DNA from: Lineus longissimus
Taxonomy: Eukaryota; Nemertea; Pilidiophora; Heteronemertea; Lineidae
Direction: 5' to 3'
Assembly (NCBI RefSeq): GCF_910592395.1
Contig: NC_088315.1
Span: 13,375,808-13,439,807 of the forward strand
DNA: 64,000 bases
Part shown: positions 1 through 10,686 of the stretch, one piece after another
How the letters are laid out: every line of letters starts with the position of its first letter
Numbering within the stretch: the first letter of the stretch is position 1
Notes under the pieces: model-generated
Told to the model about the DNA's origin: nothing
Databases searched by the model: none
The model's input: only the letters and a program-made list of their open reading frames with translations
Position numbers and translations under genes: made by a program

Positions 1-850
1 CGATTTTCCACTGCTCCGAAAATACAAAAGTAGGCAGGCCTCTGGAATCTGATGCAGAATGATCCACTCTACAAAAAAAAGTTAGAAACAAAAGTATGTC
101 ATGACGTGACCCAGTTTTTGTGGACTGGGTGGCCTTGGCACCCCTACTAAAATAGGTCTACAACTAAATGAGCCTGCCAGGAACCAATATAAAATAACCC
201 AAGTAAAGCAAGCTAGGCATTTAACCCTCTGTGCCCTAAATCCCTAAATGGTAACATATTTCCCCCTTACAAGAAAATGTCTCCCGAAATTTAGTGAAAT
301 TTAGTGTAGCAGTGTATGAATAGAGATGAGATGAAATGGATGAAAAAAATGAACGACACGAGACAAGGACAGACAAAAACATTGTCAGTATTGGCAATCT
401 ATTACAACCACAATTATGGTTAATATGGCTGAAACTTCAGACCAACATACATCCAAAGTCATATATGGTCAAGGGTAATTGCTTTTATTAGCACATACAT
501 CCATATATCGCTTGAGTACAAATCTATGTGAAAGTTGATGTACATGCTTAATTTGCGCACATCACATATCACACAAACTCCAAACAATTATCATGCTTTT
601 TTAGCACAAAGGTATAGGAAACCATCAATTCTAAGAACCAATCGATGGACTATGTAAAGGTTAACCAAAAATGAATTCTTATTAATTCAAAGACCTTCAC
701 AGCACCAACTGGATCAACTGGCAAAATCAATAATAAAGTCATAATTGTCTACATGTACAGTTCATATGTGACTATGATAAAAGACGAACCGCAGCATCCA
801 AGGCAATTGGATTAGCCTTGAATACTGGATCATGTACAATGTCACGAAGA
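1..850. other. AT-rich non-coding stretch
   Basis: No coding region, RNA gene or clear repeat structure was recognised here. It lies downstream, in the minus-strand sense, of the gypsy remnant at 860-1440, so part of it may be untranslated or LTR sequence of that element. No LTR boundary or second LTR copy was visible. Confidence 0.3.
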
Positions 851-860
851 ATAGAAATCT

Positions 861-1481
861 TCAACTGCCAATCTGGAACAGAAACCCGAGAGGACATTGC
901 CCAATCCCCGGGCTGCATCCAGCCCGGCTGACGCATTTTCTGCTGCGGACAGTAAGGCCTACCATCGGCTTAGAAGACTTTGAGGAGTCACTATCAAACG
1001 AACTATTGGAAAAATTGTCAGAAGAACTCGCAGGCAAAGTAGCGGCTGATTGCTCCTCAACCACAGAAGCGCCTGGTTTACTCAAAGACCAGGGGGGCCT
1101 AGGAACAGGTTTTACTGTGGAAGGAGTCCCAGCACCACCTACCTATGCCTGTTCAAGCTCAAGACCAGAAATGGGTAATAATAAATTCCGGTGTAGGGTC
1201 TTTTGAACACCAGACGCAGAGGAGATCACAAACACAGGTCTTTCAGTATTGGGCTGAGCCACAACTGAGTAAGTATCATCCTCCCACTTGTTGGCAAGTT
1301 TATTTTTGCCACGATCACTGACTCTGCGAACTAAAACTTGATTGCACACCTGTAACGTAGCACCCCAGACTCTAAGATCATACGTACGCCAAGATTCGGT
1401 CTCTGAGTAGGGGTCACCCAGGGGTACATTTGTACCAAGTTTGAGATCCCTGGCTAAAGTGGTTACGAAACGTGCCACCAC
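861..1481 (-). pseudogene. Ty3/gypsy retrotransposon integrase C-terminal remnant
   Basis: The reading frame at 1143-1481 contains VCNQVLVRRV, then a KWEDDTYSVV stretch and HRNLLLPI. This is the order seen in the integrase C-terminal domain of Ty3/gypsy polyproteins, where a GPF/chromodomain-like region ends with a histidine-arginine-asparagine-leucine motif. A second frame at 861-1085 carries a serine-rich tail of the kind found at the polyprotein end, so a frameshift or stop separates the two. No reverse transcriptase, RNase H, integrase catalytic core or paired LTRs are present. The 5' part of the frame (about 1372-1481) is not integrase but belongs to the flanking tandem repeat, so the remnant is truncated at that junction. 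Family assignment rests on motif order only. Confidence 0.6.
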
Positions 1482-2260
1482 CGACTAACGGCGTTGCTGC
1501 CGACAAACTTTGACCTCTGTGACCTTCAAAAGTAGGTCAAATCAAAAACCCAGAGGATATGTGATGTCCCATTGGTAGAAGTACCTTACCTTTTTTTCAA
1601 ATTTTTCGGACCGGTAATAAGGGACAAAACATTCCATTTTCGACCTCTGGCCCCCTGGTGGCAAAACCGTATATCATATGAGGCCGCGATTCGGTCTCTG
1701 AGTAGCGGTCACCTAGGGGTACATGTGTACCAAGTTAGAGTGGTTACAAAATGTGCCACCACCGACTAACGGCGTTGCTGCCGACAAACGTTGATCTCTG
1801 TGACCTTCAAAAGTGATTCAAATCAAAAACCGGGAGGATATGTGATGTCCCATTGGTAGAAGTACCTACCATATTTGTTTCAAATTTTTCGGAGCGGTAA
1901 TAAGGGAGAAACACAATTTTTCCATTTTGACATCCGGCCCCCAGATGGCAAAACCGTGTAACATATGAGGCCGCGATTCGGTCTCTGCGTAGCGGTCACC
2001 TAGGGGTACATGTGTACCAAGTAAGAGTTCAAAAGCTTGAGCGGTTACAAAACGTGCCACCACCGACTCACGGCGTTGCTGCCGACACAATTTTTCCATT
2101 TTTTACCTCTGGCCCCCTGGTGGCAAAACCGTGTATCATATGAGGCCGCGATTCCGTCTCTGAGTAGCGGTCATCTACGGGTACATGCGTACCAATATAG
2201 AGTTCAAAAGCTTGAGCGGTTACAAAACGTGCCACCCATGTCTAACGACGACGACGACGG
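1394..2260. repeat. degenerate tandem repeat, ~290-bp period
   Basis: A block reading TTCGGTCTCTGAGTAGCGGT followed by a TACATGTGTACCAAG-like string begins near 1394, 1689, 1977 and 2152. Each block is followed by a shared segment (AAACGTGCCACCACCGACT and similar). Spacings are about 295, 288 and 175 bp, so the last unit is internally deleted. Small reading frames on both strands in this block follow the repeat and are not considered genes. Confidence 0.7.
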
Positions 2261-2273
2261 ACACTGCGTGATG

Positions 2274-2618
2274 CTAAAGGCTCACAGGTGAGCCAAAAAC
2301 CCATCCCGAACCTTCGTGTAGATAGGACTCGCATTTCGAGATGATTTCTTGAAAATCTGTCTGTAACAAGTCTTTTAAATGGCTCTTATAGAAAACTTGT
2401 TTTGTATTGGTGCAAAACCAGGGTTCCGATGTGCGTTTCTCATATTGTCCCTCGATAATGGAGCCATCATCTGCCACGACATCGACTTCTTTGCTGAATA
2501 GAACTTGAACTTCAAAGTGATTCTTAAGAGCGTTCTTCGCGTCAGTTAGACTATAAAATTCCTGAGAAATGCGTTTATGAATAAGTCCGTTTCCCCCAAT
2601 GTGCAAAAACTTCAACAA
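2274..2618 (-). pseudogene. fragment resembling a Polinton/adintovirus polymerase-associated protein
   Basis: This 114-residue frame has a central LFSKEVDVV stretch and ends with a conserved-looking HEGSGWVF motif near residues 101-108. By pattern it resembles the region preceding the DNA polymerase part of proteins from Polinton/Maverick elements and adintovirus-like DNA. The frame stops soon after the motif and no polymerase domain follows, so it is treated as a broken fragment. It lies on the same strand as the other virus-like frames at 3711-6852, which supports a shared origin. The assignment comes from remembered family patterns, not a search, and is tentative. Confidence 0.38.
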
Positions 2619-2639
2619 ATCATTTGCAACGTGTATATT

Positions 2640-3700
2640 TGTGTGTTCCCATTGCGTTCCCAGATTGCCTCGGAATATTTTTTTTTAAACGAAATTCTGC
2701 TTCGAGCGCTATTATTATAGAGAGAGAAAGAGGTCCTAAAATAGACCATGAAAATCACCCTGATGAAGAAATGATATGTTAACATTGTTTGTAACTTGCA
2801 GTACTAGTATACAGTAATGTCACCCAAGTTCTGAAAAAAAAATTTCGGGGGGATTTTTTTTAGGGGGGGGGACCCCAACTGCTTCTGGTAAAGGTTATAA
2901 GGATGATGCAATTAAGAGCCCTGTCTGTAAATTTAATGGGATGAATGATGCTATTTTGCACGTTTAGTTCTATGGATAACTGCTGTTGGTGTGTATCTGG
3001 TCCGCAAGTCAGTCTGGCACCTATAGGTGGCGCCACCTACTTTTTCTGAAACTTTTTTAGATCTTCTTTCAATGAAATTTCCCCTAGTCATCATCTTGAT
3101 AACACCGGATGAAAGAACTGTGAAAAAAACTGGTGTATGATGTTGTTCCAGGGGTACCCCTTCCCAATCAGAGGTGTCAAAACTGACCGGCAAGCAAAAC
3201 ATTACCGATAAATTAGTGATGTATTTCATGTACATAAGAGATGTTAATATAGTCAATGGTATATTTTTCCAGTAGATATGTGTCTTGAGTTGATGTGTGT
3301 CAAATTTGGTGATCAAACATGGAGTTTTAGGGTATGGTTGCTATGGAGAACTGTTTTGGAACTGAAGGCTACTTTTAACTTCATTTTTCTCAAAACTGAC
3401 TTTCTCAGTCTCGGCGACTTCAAAATAGCATAGCTCGGTCAATTTTTGTCGCAATTCAACAAGCTATATATCATTTGAAAGGTATTTTTAAGGAAAATAT
3501 GAAAATAACATTAACTCAATTTTTAAAATTTCCTCATTGTGACTCATTTTGCTAGCACGGGTCACAATTTTCAAGCCGTTTTCAAGATTTCCGTCAAATG
3601 CGCACTGGTCCTGCCGCAAACGGGTATCGTCTCCGTCAACCTCTATCACTATTAATTCCTTTTTGTGTTTGCAGATGGCTTAGTGATCACTTAGGGCATC
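2640..3700. other. non-coding gap in virus-like island
   Basis: No recognisable gene. There is a poly-T/poly-G low-complexity patch near 2840-2875. A 121-codon open frame at 2951-3316 on the minus strand has no recognisable motif and looks fortuitous. Confidence 0.3.
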
Positions 3701-3710
3701 TATTTCTGAC

Positions 3711-3989
3711 TTAGCATGCAACAGAACTGCAAATAGGGAATTCGTTTTCGTGCAATGCTTTCAATAGATCTCCGTGGCAGCGCTCTGGTTTGCACCAACA
3801 GCCCAGAACTGCATGCGACAATTTGTGAATGTAACGGAGAAGATTTCTCCGCCGTATGTGCTCGTTATAAAACCCCAAAGAGCGTTCTCGGCTGGTATTT
3901 TCGTCATTTCTGTACAGATTCTGCCAGCGAATAAAATCCCTGATGGCTTTAAGTAAGCGTTTCTGACGTTTGCGTTGTTCTTCTGTCAT
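3711..3989 (-). pseudogene. DUF4326-like small protein (CWCKP..CHGD motif)
   Basis: The 92-residue frame is basic at its N terminus and carries LGCWCKPERCHGDLL at about residues 62-76. A CWCxPxxCHGD signature preceding a helical end is typical of the DUF4326 family, found in phages, large DNA viruses and some mobile elements. Its biochemical role is unknown, and the Cys/His pattern could bind a metal. The frame could be a complete small gene or a C-terminal exon, and its start is uncertain. Position and strand match the capsid-like and dUTPase frames, so it probably belongs to the same virus-derived island. Confidence 0.45.
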
Positions 3990-4194
3990 ATTCGTATTAT
4001 TCGTGCAATATCTCCGAATCTCTCAGATAATGCGTCAAGTTTCGTCCGATGTACACGTGCCGACGAGATGCTAACAGCCGCTCTGACTCTTCGATATTTC
4101 GAAAGCCCATATTTATTATGTAAATTGAGTGAAAAGATATTAATAACACGCTGCATGATGTTTGAATATAAAGCTTTGATGAAATCCGACGAAT

Positions 4195-4602
4195 TTAGGC
4201 GTCTGGTGTGCAAAAAGGACATTCGATTGCTTCTTGTTGGTTCAAATGATCACCCCCGAAATCCAATTTTCTCTGAACTTCACCGTAGGCTCTTGAAAAG
4301 TCTTGAAATTCACGCAATGTGAGTGAAATTCGGCGGCACTTGTCCAGGCTTTGTATTTCTTGCCTATTCCTTCTGGTGAAATTAACAAGCAGTCCTACTG
4401 CACGGAGCGAATAGTAATATTCTTCGTCTGAATGGTGTTGGCGCGAAAAGGCATCTGTTAACTGTTCACTCATGCACAGCAACTCTTGGGCTTGTTCTGA
4501 AGTCAGATCGGTGCGAATTTCCGCGTCGAAGTTAATTAGCGATAGTTTTGCAACCGCGCGTTGATGGGTGCTGATATGCGGAGGGTGACACGAACGCTCC
4601 AC
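4195..4602 (-). other. unrecognised ORF in virus-like island
   Basis: A 135-residue frame without a clear ATG start. It is rich in Gln, Arg and Glu, predicted to be mainly helical, and ends with an ECPFC pair of cysteines. I do not recognise a family. It lies between the DUF4326-like and capsid-like frames on the same strand, so it may be another gene of the same virus-derived block. It could also be a chance frame, though 408 bases of open reading with balanced composition makes that less likely. Confidence 0.3.
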
Positions 4603-4868
4603 CGATACGTGTAAATGTTAATTTCTTCTCCCTCTGTGATAGAGCCCTCACTTTCCATATGTCGCTTAAAAATGATTCTGTCCTGGTTTTTTGATGATTT
4701 GTGCTATTTACAAGGCCAACGGGTAATCTAGCTCTCGTCTGCCTTTCATCTAGTGGCGCCTCTGGCGCCGAATGTGTAATGTCACAATGACTTTACCGGA
4801 TTTAAAATCTATTAGACTTCCCATATCGTCGCAAATGTTAATTTCTATGAATTGAAAAAACTTTGCAC

Positions 4869-5788
4869 TCAGGGGTCTGTAGCGTATTCTTTCAAACTAT
4901 TTGAGAGATATTTGCCATGTTCTTCCGGGCGTGTGGGTATCGTTCGTAGCAAGGGAACAAAAACGTTTCCCACTTGTGTTGGCCTTACTAAATTCGAGTA
5001 AAAGAATAGTGCATACTTCGAGGACATCAAATCACATTTTCGTTTCGCTACAACGCGATAAAAACGCCTCGACAGAGGGGGTAAATTCACGGCCGCCTGA
5101 TCTCCTTGTAAACTAGACGTATCATCATCATCATCATCATCCATACTTTCGTCTGACCTGCCAAAATCATCGCTTGTAAAAGTGCGATCGGTGTCCTCCC
5201 CTTCGTAACTTTTGTAGCCCACAAAAGGGCCCGCCGTCACTTGGTTTCCTTGGCCGAATGTTCCCCCAATACTGTCTTTGCCAACAGTGTGTACTGGTGT
5301 CGTTTTCTTAGCCTCAGAATTACTCTTGGGTACAATAATTTTTCCATCTACGTAAAAATATTTCGTCTTCGCAAAACCGAGCACTTCTGCTAAGTAAGTG
5401 TCCATCAAAATGGCTTCGCCGTGTCTCAGTTTTATGGCTACGTGTTGGCCCCGCGTGAGAAGAAAATCACCGCTCCACTGAACTGGTCTCTGTCTATTTA
5501 GCGCCGTTATCAAATCTTCAATTGACGAGACCCATTTTTCGCTCTGCGTGCAGGCATCAAGCAATACGGGCGCTTTCTCAGGTTCGTTTAAATCTGCCAG
5601 CGCTATCTGGTAAGTACACCTTTTAACGTTGATCTCGCTCGACCTAGAATGTGCGTAGTAGACCTCCGCGATGTCACATTCGTATGCAAAATGCGACTCC
5701 GTGAAATCGAGCGGCTTCGCCAAAGGAATCCTAAAATTCGGACTAGTGTTGGGCACACGATATACGTATCTTGTTCCTGCTCCTCCAT
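4869..5788 (-). pseudogene. minor capsid (penton)-like protein of Polinton/adintovirus type, damaged 5' end
   Basis: The main frame (4869-5756, 295 residues) begins with an RIPLAKPLDF stretch. It continues through ALNRQRPVQW and a LAEVLGF segment, has an acidic run of seven Asp, and ends with FFYSNLVRPTQVGNVFVPLLR near residues 252-272. This order is what I associate with the penton-like minor capsid protein of Polintons and adintoviruses, which forms virion vertices. The only good ATG (5786-5788) is in another frame, so a one-base shift near 5750 seems to separate start and body. The frame also stops soon after the VPLLR motif, where family members usually continue. This is an old, broken copy. 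The family call is by pattern and needs a profile search. Confidence 0.5.
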
Positions 5789-5859
5789 TTGGTCACGATT
5801 AGAGTAAGCTATCCTTGAAATATTCTTAGTAAATGGTAGGCGCCTAGCTATTGTCTCAG

Positions 5860-6319
5860 TTAGATTTTGACGTGGTTAGACCCTTCCTCTGGCACAGAAC
5901 AGAATATATCTTGCATGGCGCGACAGGCGACAAGATCTATTTGTAAACCCCAACGAAGGATAGAGTAACTCGTCTCCTGTGTTTTCTTTCTTTCATCAGG
6001 AGATGCGTTCTTTCTTATCAATTGTTCGCTTACCAATGATTGCAACGAAAACAATAAAATATTAGGTAGTGCAAAAGCTCTTTGCATTGTCTTTCATCTA
6101 GGGACGGTCGACTCTACATAAGGGGCAGAGATTCCCAAAATGACAGACACGTTTTAATACATCTTTGATCGAAGTCAAGGCAAAATCTGGACATCGGCAA
6201 CTCTTATTTCGCCTACTAATATAATGCATGTCTGATGCCGCTGTAGACTTTAGTGAACGGCTCCACCCTAAATCAGGGGACTTCTTTTTCAAAACATCAA
6301 AAGAGAATTGTACTCTCAT
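5860..6319 (-). other. short unrecognised frames between capsid-like and dUTPase genes
   Basis: Two short open frames (5860-6087 and 6098-6319, minus strand) lie between better-supported virus-like frames. The upstream one has four cysteines in a C-x(n)-CPLC arrangement. Neither matches a family I recognise. They may be exons or broken pieces of a gene of the same island, or simply chance frames. Confidence 0.2.
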
Positions 6320-6396
6320 AGTGACAACAACACAACTGTACTTTGAGCGTTACATTTTGATGGCCCGTTTTTATCACAAGCTCATTTCAAGGCTTC

Positions 6397-6852
6397 TTAA
6401 TTTCTCTTATAATAGCCGTCAGTTGATCCAAAACCGCCTTGGCCACGCGGGGTTGAGGGCAATTTATCTTTGGATTCTCGAATAAGGGCTCTTTCGCAAA
6501 TCAGTTGGGCCACACGATCGCCGTGTCGAATACGAAATTCGTTTTGCGGATGATGATTGAATAGCAAAATACCCAAATTGCCTCTAAAATCGGAATAGAT
6601 TACACCTGCGTTTACGGCTATCATATAGTTTAAGGCTAGACCTGAGCGAGGCGCGATTCGACCATAACACGCTCTTGGAAGAACGAGTTGTAAATCTGTG
6701 CGGACAAGTTGCGAGCAACCTGCCAAAATAGTTAAGTCATGGGCGCTAGCCAGGTCAAAACCCACTGAATGTGCCGTCGCCCTTTGCGGGGCAGAAGCTA
6801 AGTCACTCAATTTGTGAAAAATGAGTGTTTCAGCTTCATCATCATCATTTTT
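6397..6852 (-). CDS. dUTPase-like protein, catalytic Asp replaced
   Basis: The frame matches trimeric dUTP pyrophosphatases, which hydrolyse dUTP to dUMP and diphosphate. Numbering from the codon at 6810, motif 1 is SVGFDLASA (15-23), motif 2 GRIAPRSGLAL (50-60), motif 3 NAGVIYSDFRG (67-77), motif 4 RHGDRVAQLI (95-104) and motif 5 RGQGGFGST (122-130). All five motifs are in order and length is normal (137 or more residues). Motif 3 normally reads GVID.DYRG, and its first Asp, the general base (Asp90 in E. coli Dut), is Tyr here (TAT for GAT), so activity is doubtful. The frame stays open upstream to 6852 without an ATG, so the true start is a missing exon, a near-cognate codon, or has been lost. 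It is probably part of the virus-derived island; a host origin is not excluded. Confidence 0.75.
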   Translation of the reverse strand, partial: KNDDDEAETLIFHKLSDLASAPQRATAHSVGFDLASAHDLTILAGCSQLVRTDLQLVLPRACYGRIAPRSGLALNYMIAVNAGVIYSDFRGNLGILLFNHHPQNEFRIRHGDRVAQLICERALIRESKDKLPSTPRGQGGFGSTDGYYKRN

Positions 6853-6889
6853 TTATCCACAATCTTTGGTCTATAGATTAAAATTTGGT

Positions 6890-7739
6890 CGTCTGACATG
6901 ATGACGAAATGCGCACGAACAAAATCACGCGTATTGAAAGCAGCAATCGGCGGTGCCAACGCGTTGGTTTAATTCTATCATATCACATCATGGTTTAGAG
7001 AAAAACCACCACAGCAAACATCATTTTGCTCATAATAGCCTTGTGACGAGAATATGCTGGGCCTACTCAAATGATTTTCTCCTCAAAGTAGAACAAGTTT
7101 GCTATTGAAAAACAAATTACTGATACGAACAATCTAATGAGAGGTAGGTTACTAGCGCAATGTGAAATTGAATTGCCTTCTTTACCCTTGTCCTAGTGCC
7201 AAGTTGACACGACAAATTGCGCACGAGCAAAATCACCTATTACAAATGATCGTGTCACATCCAGGTTAGAAGAAAAACTAGGAGAACAAGCATTCAATTT
7301 CTTCGTAATATCATTGTGACGACGAAATGCTACAGGAATAAAAAAAGAAGATACTTAGGCCCACAATATCTTCCAATTGTTATTTCGTGGACGAGAGGTA
7401 AGACCAACTCATTATCTGATTGCAGAACTAAATGTTCTGAACTGCTTTGCAAAGTTTGATAAAACACAGCGCGCTAGTTAGTATGTCAATAAGCCAAATC
7501 AAGCTCTTGTTTAAATGATTTTTTGGCGTCATTTCAAAAAGGTAGAATGTACTAGTGAGAGGCTGGTTAACCGGCATGTTAAATTAGGCCTTTTTCCAGC
7601 CGTCCTTGGAGCGATACAATTGTTTTTGTTCTGGCAACAACGAAAAAATTCTTATGAACTAATATTCTCTTGGCATCATTTCTAATACGCACAATCTAAT
7701 GAGTGCTATTGGGTGACCGAAAGGTGAAGTTAAAGTGCC
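6890..7739. repeat. degenerate ~300-bp tandem repeat, Harbinger target
   Basis: Similar strings recur at about 300-bp spacing: ATGCGCACGAACAAAATCAC near 6908 and TTGCGCACGAGCAAAATCAC near 7217, and a CTAATGAGAGGTAGGTTA-like string near 7135, 7550 and 7690. The units are strongly diverged. The Harbinger element at 7743 is inserted at the right end. No gene was seen. Confidence 0.45.
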
Positions 7740-7742
7740 TTA

Positions 7743-7772
7743 AGGCCCGTCTCCATTAGAGCGTTTTTGCGC
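7743..7772 (+). repeat. Harbinger left terminal inverted repeat
   Basis: This 30-bp sequence is the exact reverse complement of 10687-10716. It directly follows the TTA at 7740-7742. Confidence 0.95.
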
Positions 7773-7933
7773 TCGCCGTTTCTGCGCGTCGTTTTGCGCA
7801 GCGGTGGTAATTCTTGGAAGGGGTCTCCATTATCGCGTTTCTTAAGAGCGTTATTCGCGCGTATAAAAAGTGACATGGGCTTGGTCCGGGAACATTCAGT
7901 CAAGCATGGTGAGAGCCACAGTAAACTACAAAA

Positions 7934-10130
7934 ATGCCCGCTTGGTCGTCTGATTCCTCAGATTCTGATATCGAGGTGTTAGCCCTTTACCTTTATGACG
8001 GACGAAGGAAGAGGAAACGAAGACATCAGTACTGGGTGCATCCCATCTTGAAGGAAAGAGCAGTATATGGTGAATACCATCATCTTGTGAAGAAACTGTT
8101 TGGGTATGAGGACAAGTTTTTCCTGTACTTTCGAATGATGCCTGAACATTTCAACTTGCTTTTGGATAACGTAAAGGGCTACATAACGAAGGAATACACG
8201 GCATTCAGGAGGCCGATTGGACCTGAGGAACGACTGGCAATATGTTTGAGGTAAGAAAGTAATTTTCATCAAATTTTTAATCAATTGTTGTTCCATACAA
8301 ACATTTCTGGAAGTTACATTAAATTTGGAGCATTCCAATTTGTCGAATTGCTTGATTGTTGTTGCATCTGGCCCATACCCATGCACGAACCAACATTGGA
8401 GAAGCCGGTCGAGGTGGATGGGTTACCCTGGATATGCTGGGATGCTTGGTTGCCACTGCTCCCGTAGATTACATGCATTTCGGCCTCATGCACTAAACCA
8501 TGAATTTTGAACATGATGCTGGATCTAATTTGTGGCGGAAACTTTTTGATACTCGCAGTCATTGATTTCATAAAGTCAGAAATATTTTCATCCTCATCCG
8601 GTTGTTTTGGCTTCTTTTCATTCTTGCTTTTGATGTAAGAAACTATGGCGTCATCCACCTCAGATGCTGGTTTTGAAGCCTTTTTCTTTTGTTGGCATCT
8701 GGGTTTTGGTGCAGCGAATGTTTCTGGTTGTTTGTCATTGTATTCCGATGAGGTTCCATCACCCAACTCGAGTTCGTTTTCGGCATTGCTATTATCAATC
8801 GGAATATCATCGCCTGCTTCAATTGTATCTGTATCAAGGTCCTCAAGATTGCCAGAAGACCTGCAATACAAAGAAATATATTATCAAGGAGCTGAGCTAC
8901 ATGTATAACATTTCCTTGACATATCCTATTGTGCTATCATACATTGTAATGTGATTGAAATTTTTTTTTGACGTACTTGCGGTTCTCCATATGTGGCCTC
9001 AGGAACTCCAACATCTTTGCATACGTGTATTCCTTCTTGGGTTTCGTCCTGCCCTGACCACTTTTCGGTATGGGAATGGCATCTAAATATTTCCTCATAG
9101 CGTCGCGGACACTCTTCCACTTCGTCTTCGCAAGTCCAACTTGAACGTTATAAAAAGAAATTATTGTTAAAACATTTTTTACTATCATGATTTCAGGTTC
9201 CTCGCCACCGGGGATTCGTACAAGACCATTGCCTTCAGCTACTACGTTGGAGTACATACCGTATCGAAAATTATTCAGGAAACGTGCCAGGCTATTTGGG
9301 ATGCTCTGCAGCCAATGTATATGCCACAACCAAACAGAGCGCAATGGGAAGACATAGCAGATGGGTTTGGACGCAAATGGCAATTTCCCTGTTGCCTGGG
9401 AGCGATGGATGGCAAGCACGCACAGATTTTTGCACCAGCAAATTCTGGGACTTTGTACTTTAATTACAAGAAAACCTTTTCTGTGGTACTGCTTGCACTT
9501 GTTGACTGGAACTATTGCTTCACAGTCATTGACGTCGGCAGCTACGGTTCAAATAGTGATGGGGGAATCTTCAAAAGGAGTACCCTTGGTAAGAAGCTGA
9601 TGAATGGGACCCTCGAGATCCCAGCTAACAAATGCCTTCCTGGGGCAGAACAACGAGTCGAACCAGTTCCACACGTCCTGGTAGGGGATGAGGCATTTCC
9701 GGCTATGGAAAACCTCCTTCGCCCTTTCCCTGGAAAGAACTTAAGGGACGATCAAAGAATTTTCAATTATCGGCTTTCCAGGGCCAGAAGGATATCAGAA
9801 AATGCCTTCGGTATCCTTGCTAATCGGTGGAGGCTCTACCATCGGAAAATTCCTTTGAGCGCTGAAAGTGTTGATATTGTTGTGAAGGCCACTTGTGTAT
9901 TGCACAACATGTTACAGAACAGGGGTGTTCCAGTTCCTGTCAGACCAGTTACGAATGATGTCACGCCTGACGAAGAGGATACGTGTGATGGAATCCTGAA
10001 CGATTTGGAAAAATCTGGCCATCGGCAAAAGAAAGATGCTCTCATGGTCCGAGAAGCGTACAAGGACTACTTTAGTTCTAGAGCTGGGGCAGTTCCTTGG
10101 CAAAACCAAGTGTGTTTCGGGGAGGACTAG
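7934..10130 (+). CDS. Harbinger transposase (HARBI1-like), two exons
   Basis: Exon 1 is 7934-8250 and exon 2 is 9197-10130. The donor is TTTGAG|GTAAGA and the acceptor is TGATTTCAG|GTTCC. Splicing restores the motif CLRFLATGDSY across the junction and gives 416 residues, a normal HARBI1-family length. The DDE nuclease is complete: GAMDGKH (Asp177), VIDVGSYGSNSDGGIF (218-231), LVGDEAFP (Asp270) and RISENAFGIL (Glu307). This nuclear enzyme cuts and pastes the element at TTA/TAA targets and usually needs a Myb/SANT- or MADF-type partner, here encoded on the opposite strand. Exons 2 and 3 of that partner lie inside this gene's 946-bp intron. Exon 1 opens with an acidic serine-rich stretch and then a basic patch. 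No frameshift or stop was found. Confidence 0.93.
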
Positions 10131-10415
10131 AAAGTTGGCGACCACTAGAGACTGAAAGCTGCAAACCTCCAAGGTGGGGGTCCATGGTCTGGTGGGGGTG
10201 GTACACGGACTGAGTGGGGCGGGGCTCTCAACTTCTGTTAAATCAATATGCTTCAAAATAAACTTGAACTTACCTGTTAAATTAGCTTTATCACCAATTT
10301 GCTTCCATACCCTTTCTTTCCTTTCAGTATCTTTGAATTCGGCTAGGGACTTATCATATATCATTGGGTGCTTTTCGATCTCAAAAATGAGTCTTTCTAT
10401 CAAGTCACCTGGCAT
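8314..10415 (-). CDS. Harbinger accessory MADF-BESS DNA-binding protein, three exons
   Basis: Exons on the minus strand are 10415-10274, 9139-8977 and 8860-8314, giving 283 residues. Donors read ACAG|GTAAGT and GCAA|GTACGT; acceptors read CGTTCAAG|TTGG and GTATTGCAG|GTCT. The phases match exactly. Exons 1-2 form a MADF (Myb/SANT-like) domain: LIERLIFEIEKHPMIYD, VWKQIGDKANL, then VGLAKTKWKSVRDAMRKYL. Exon 3 carries an acidic region, a basic QKKKASK patch and a BESS-like motif beginning DFMKSMTASIKKFPP near residue 197, used for protein contacts. Harbinger elements typically encode such a second protein, which carries the transposase to the nucleus and the TIRs. The transposase's second exon (9197-10130) lies inside intron 1. 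The start at 10415 is the first in-frame ATG. Confidence 0.88.
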
Positions 10416-10686
10416 GATGCTCCCTACAACCACAACTGCACAGTCCGAGTGCTTTCAGGGGGCAATGCACGGAATAAAGTGGATATGACTGAATTTATGT
10501 GTCAAATGACCGCCAAGTAAATACGCTTTGAATGCTATTTTTGCATTCTTATTCAATCCGCCGGCGGTGTCTGTCGAGCAGAAATTGATTATGTTATCCG
10601 CTACGCTCTTGTGGATAGGGGCAAAGGAAAATCAATTAGAGCAATCGAAGCGGATTTCCGCGCGTATAATCGCGTCGTCGTGCGAC

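Noticed and set aside
2951-3316. 121-codon minus-strand open frame within the virus-like island
   Set aside because: No recognisable motif or conserved pattern, and composition follows local AT content. It lies between better candidates but cannot be supported as a gene.
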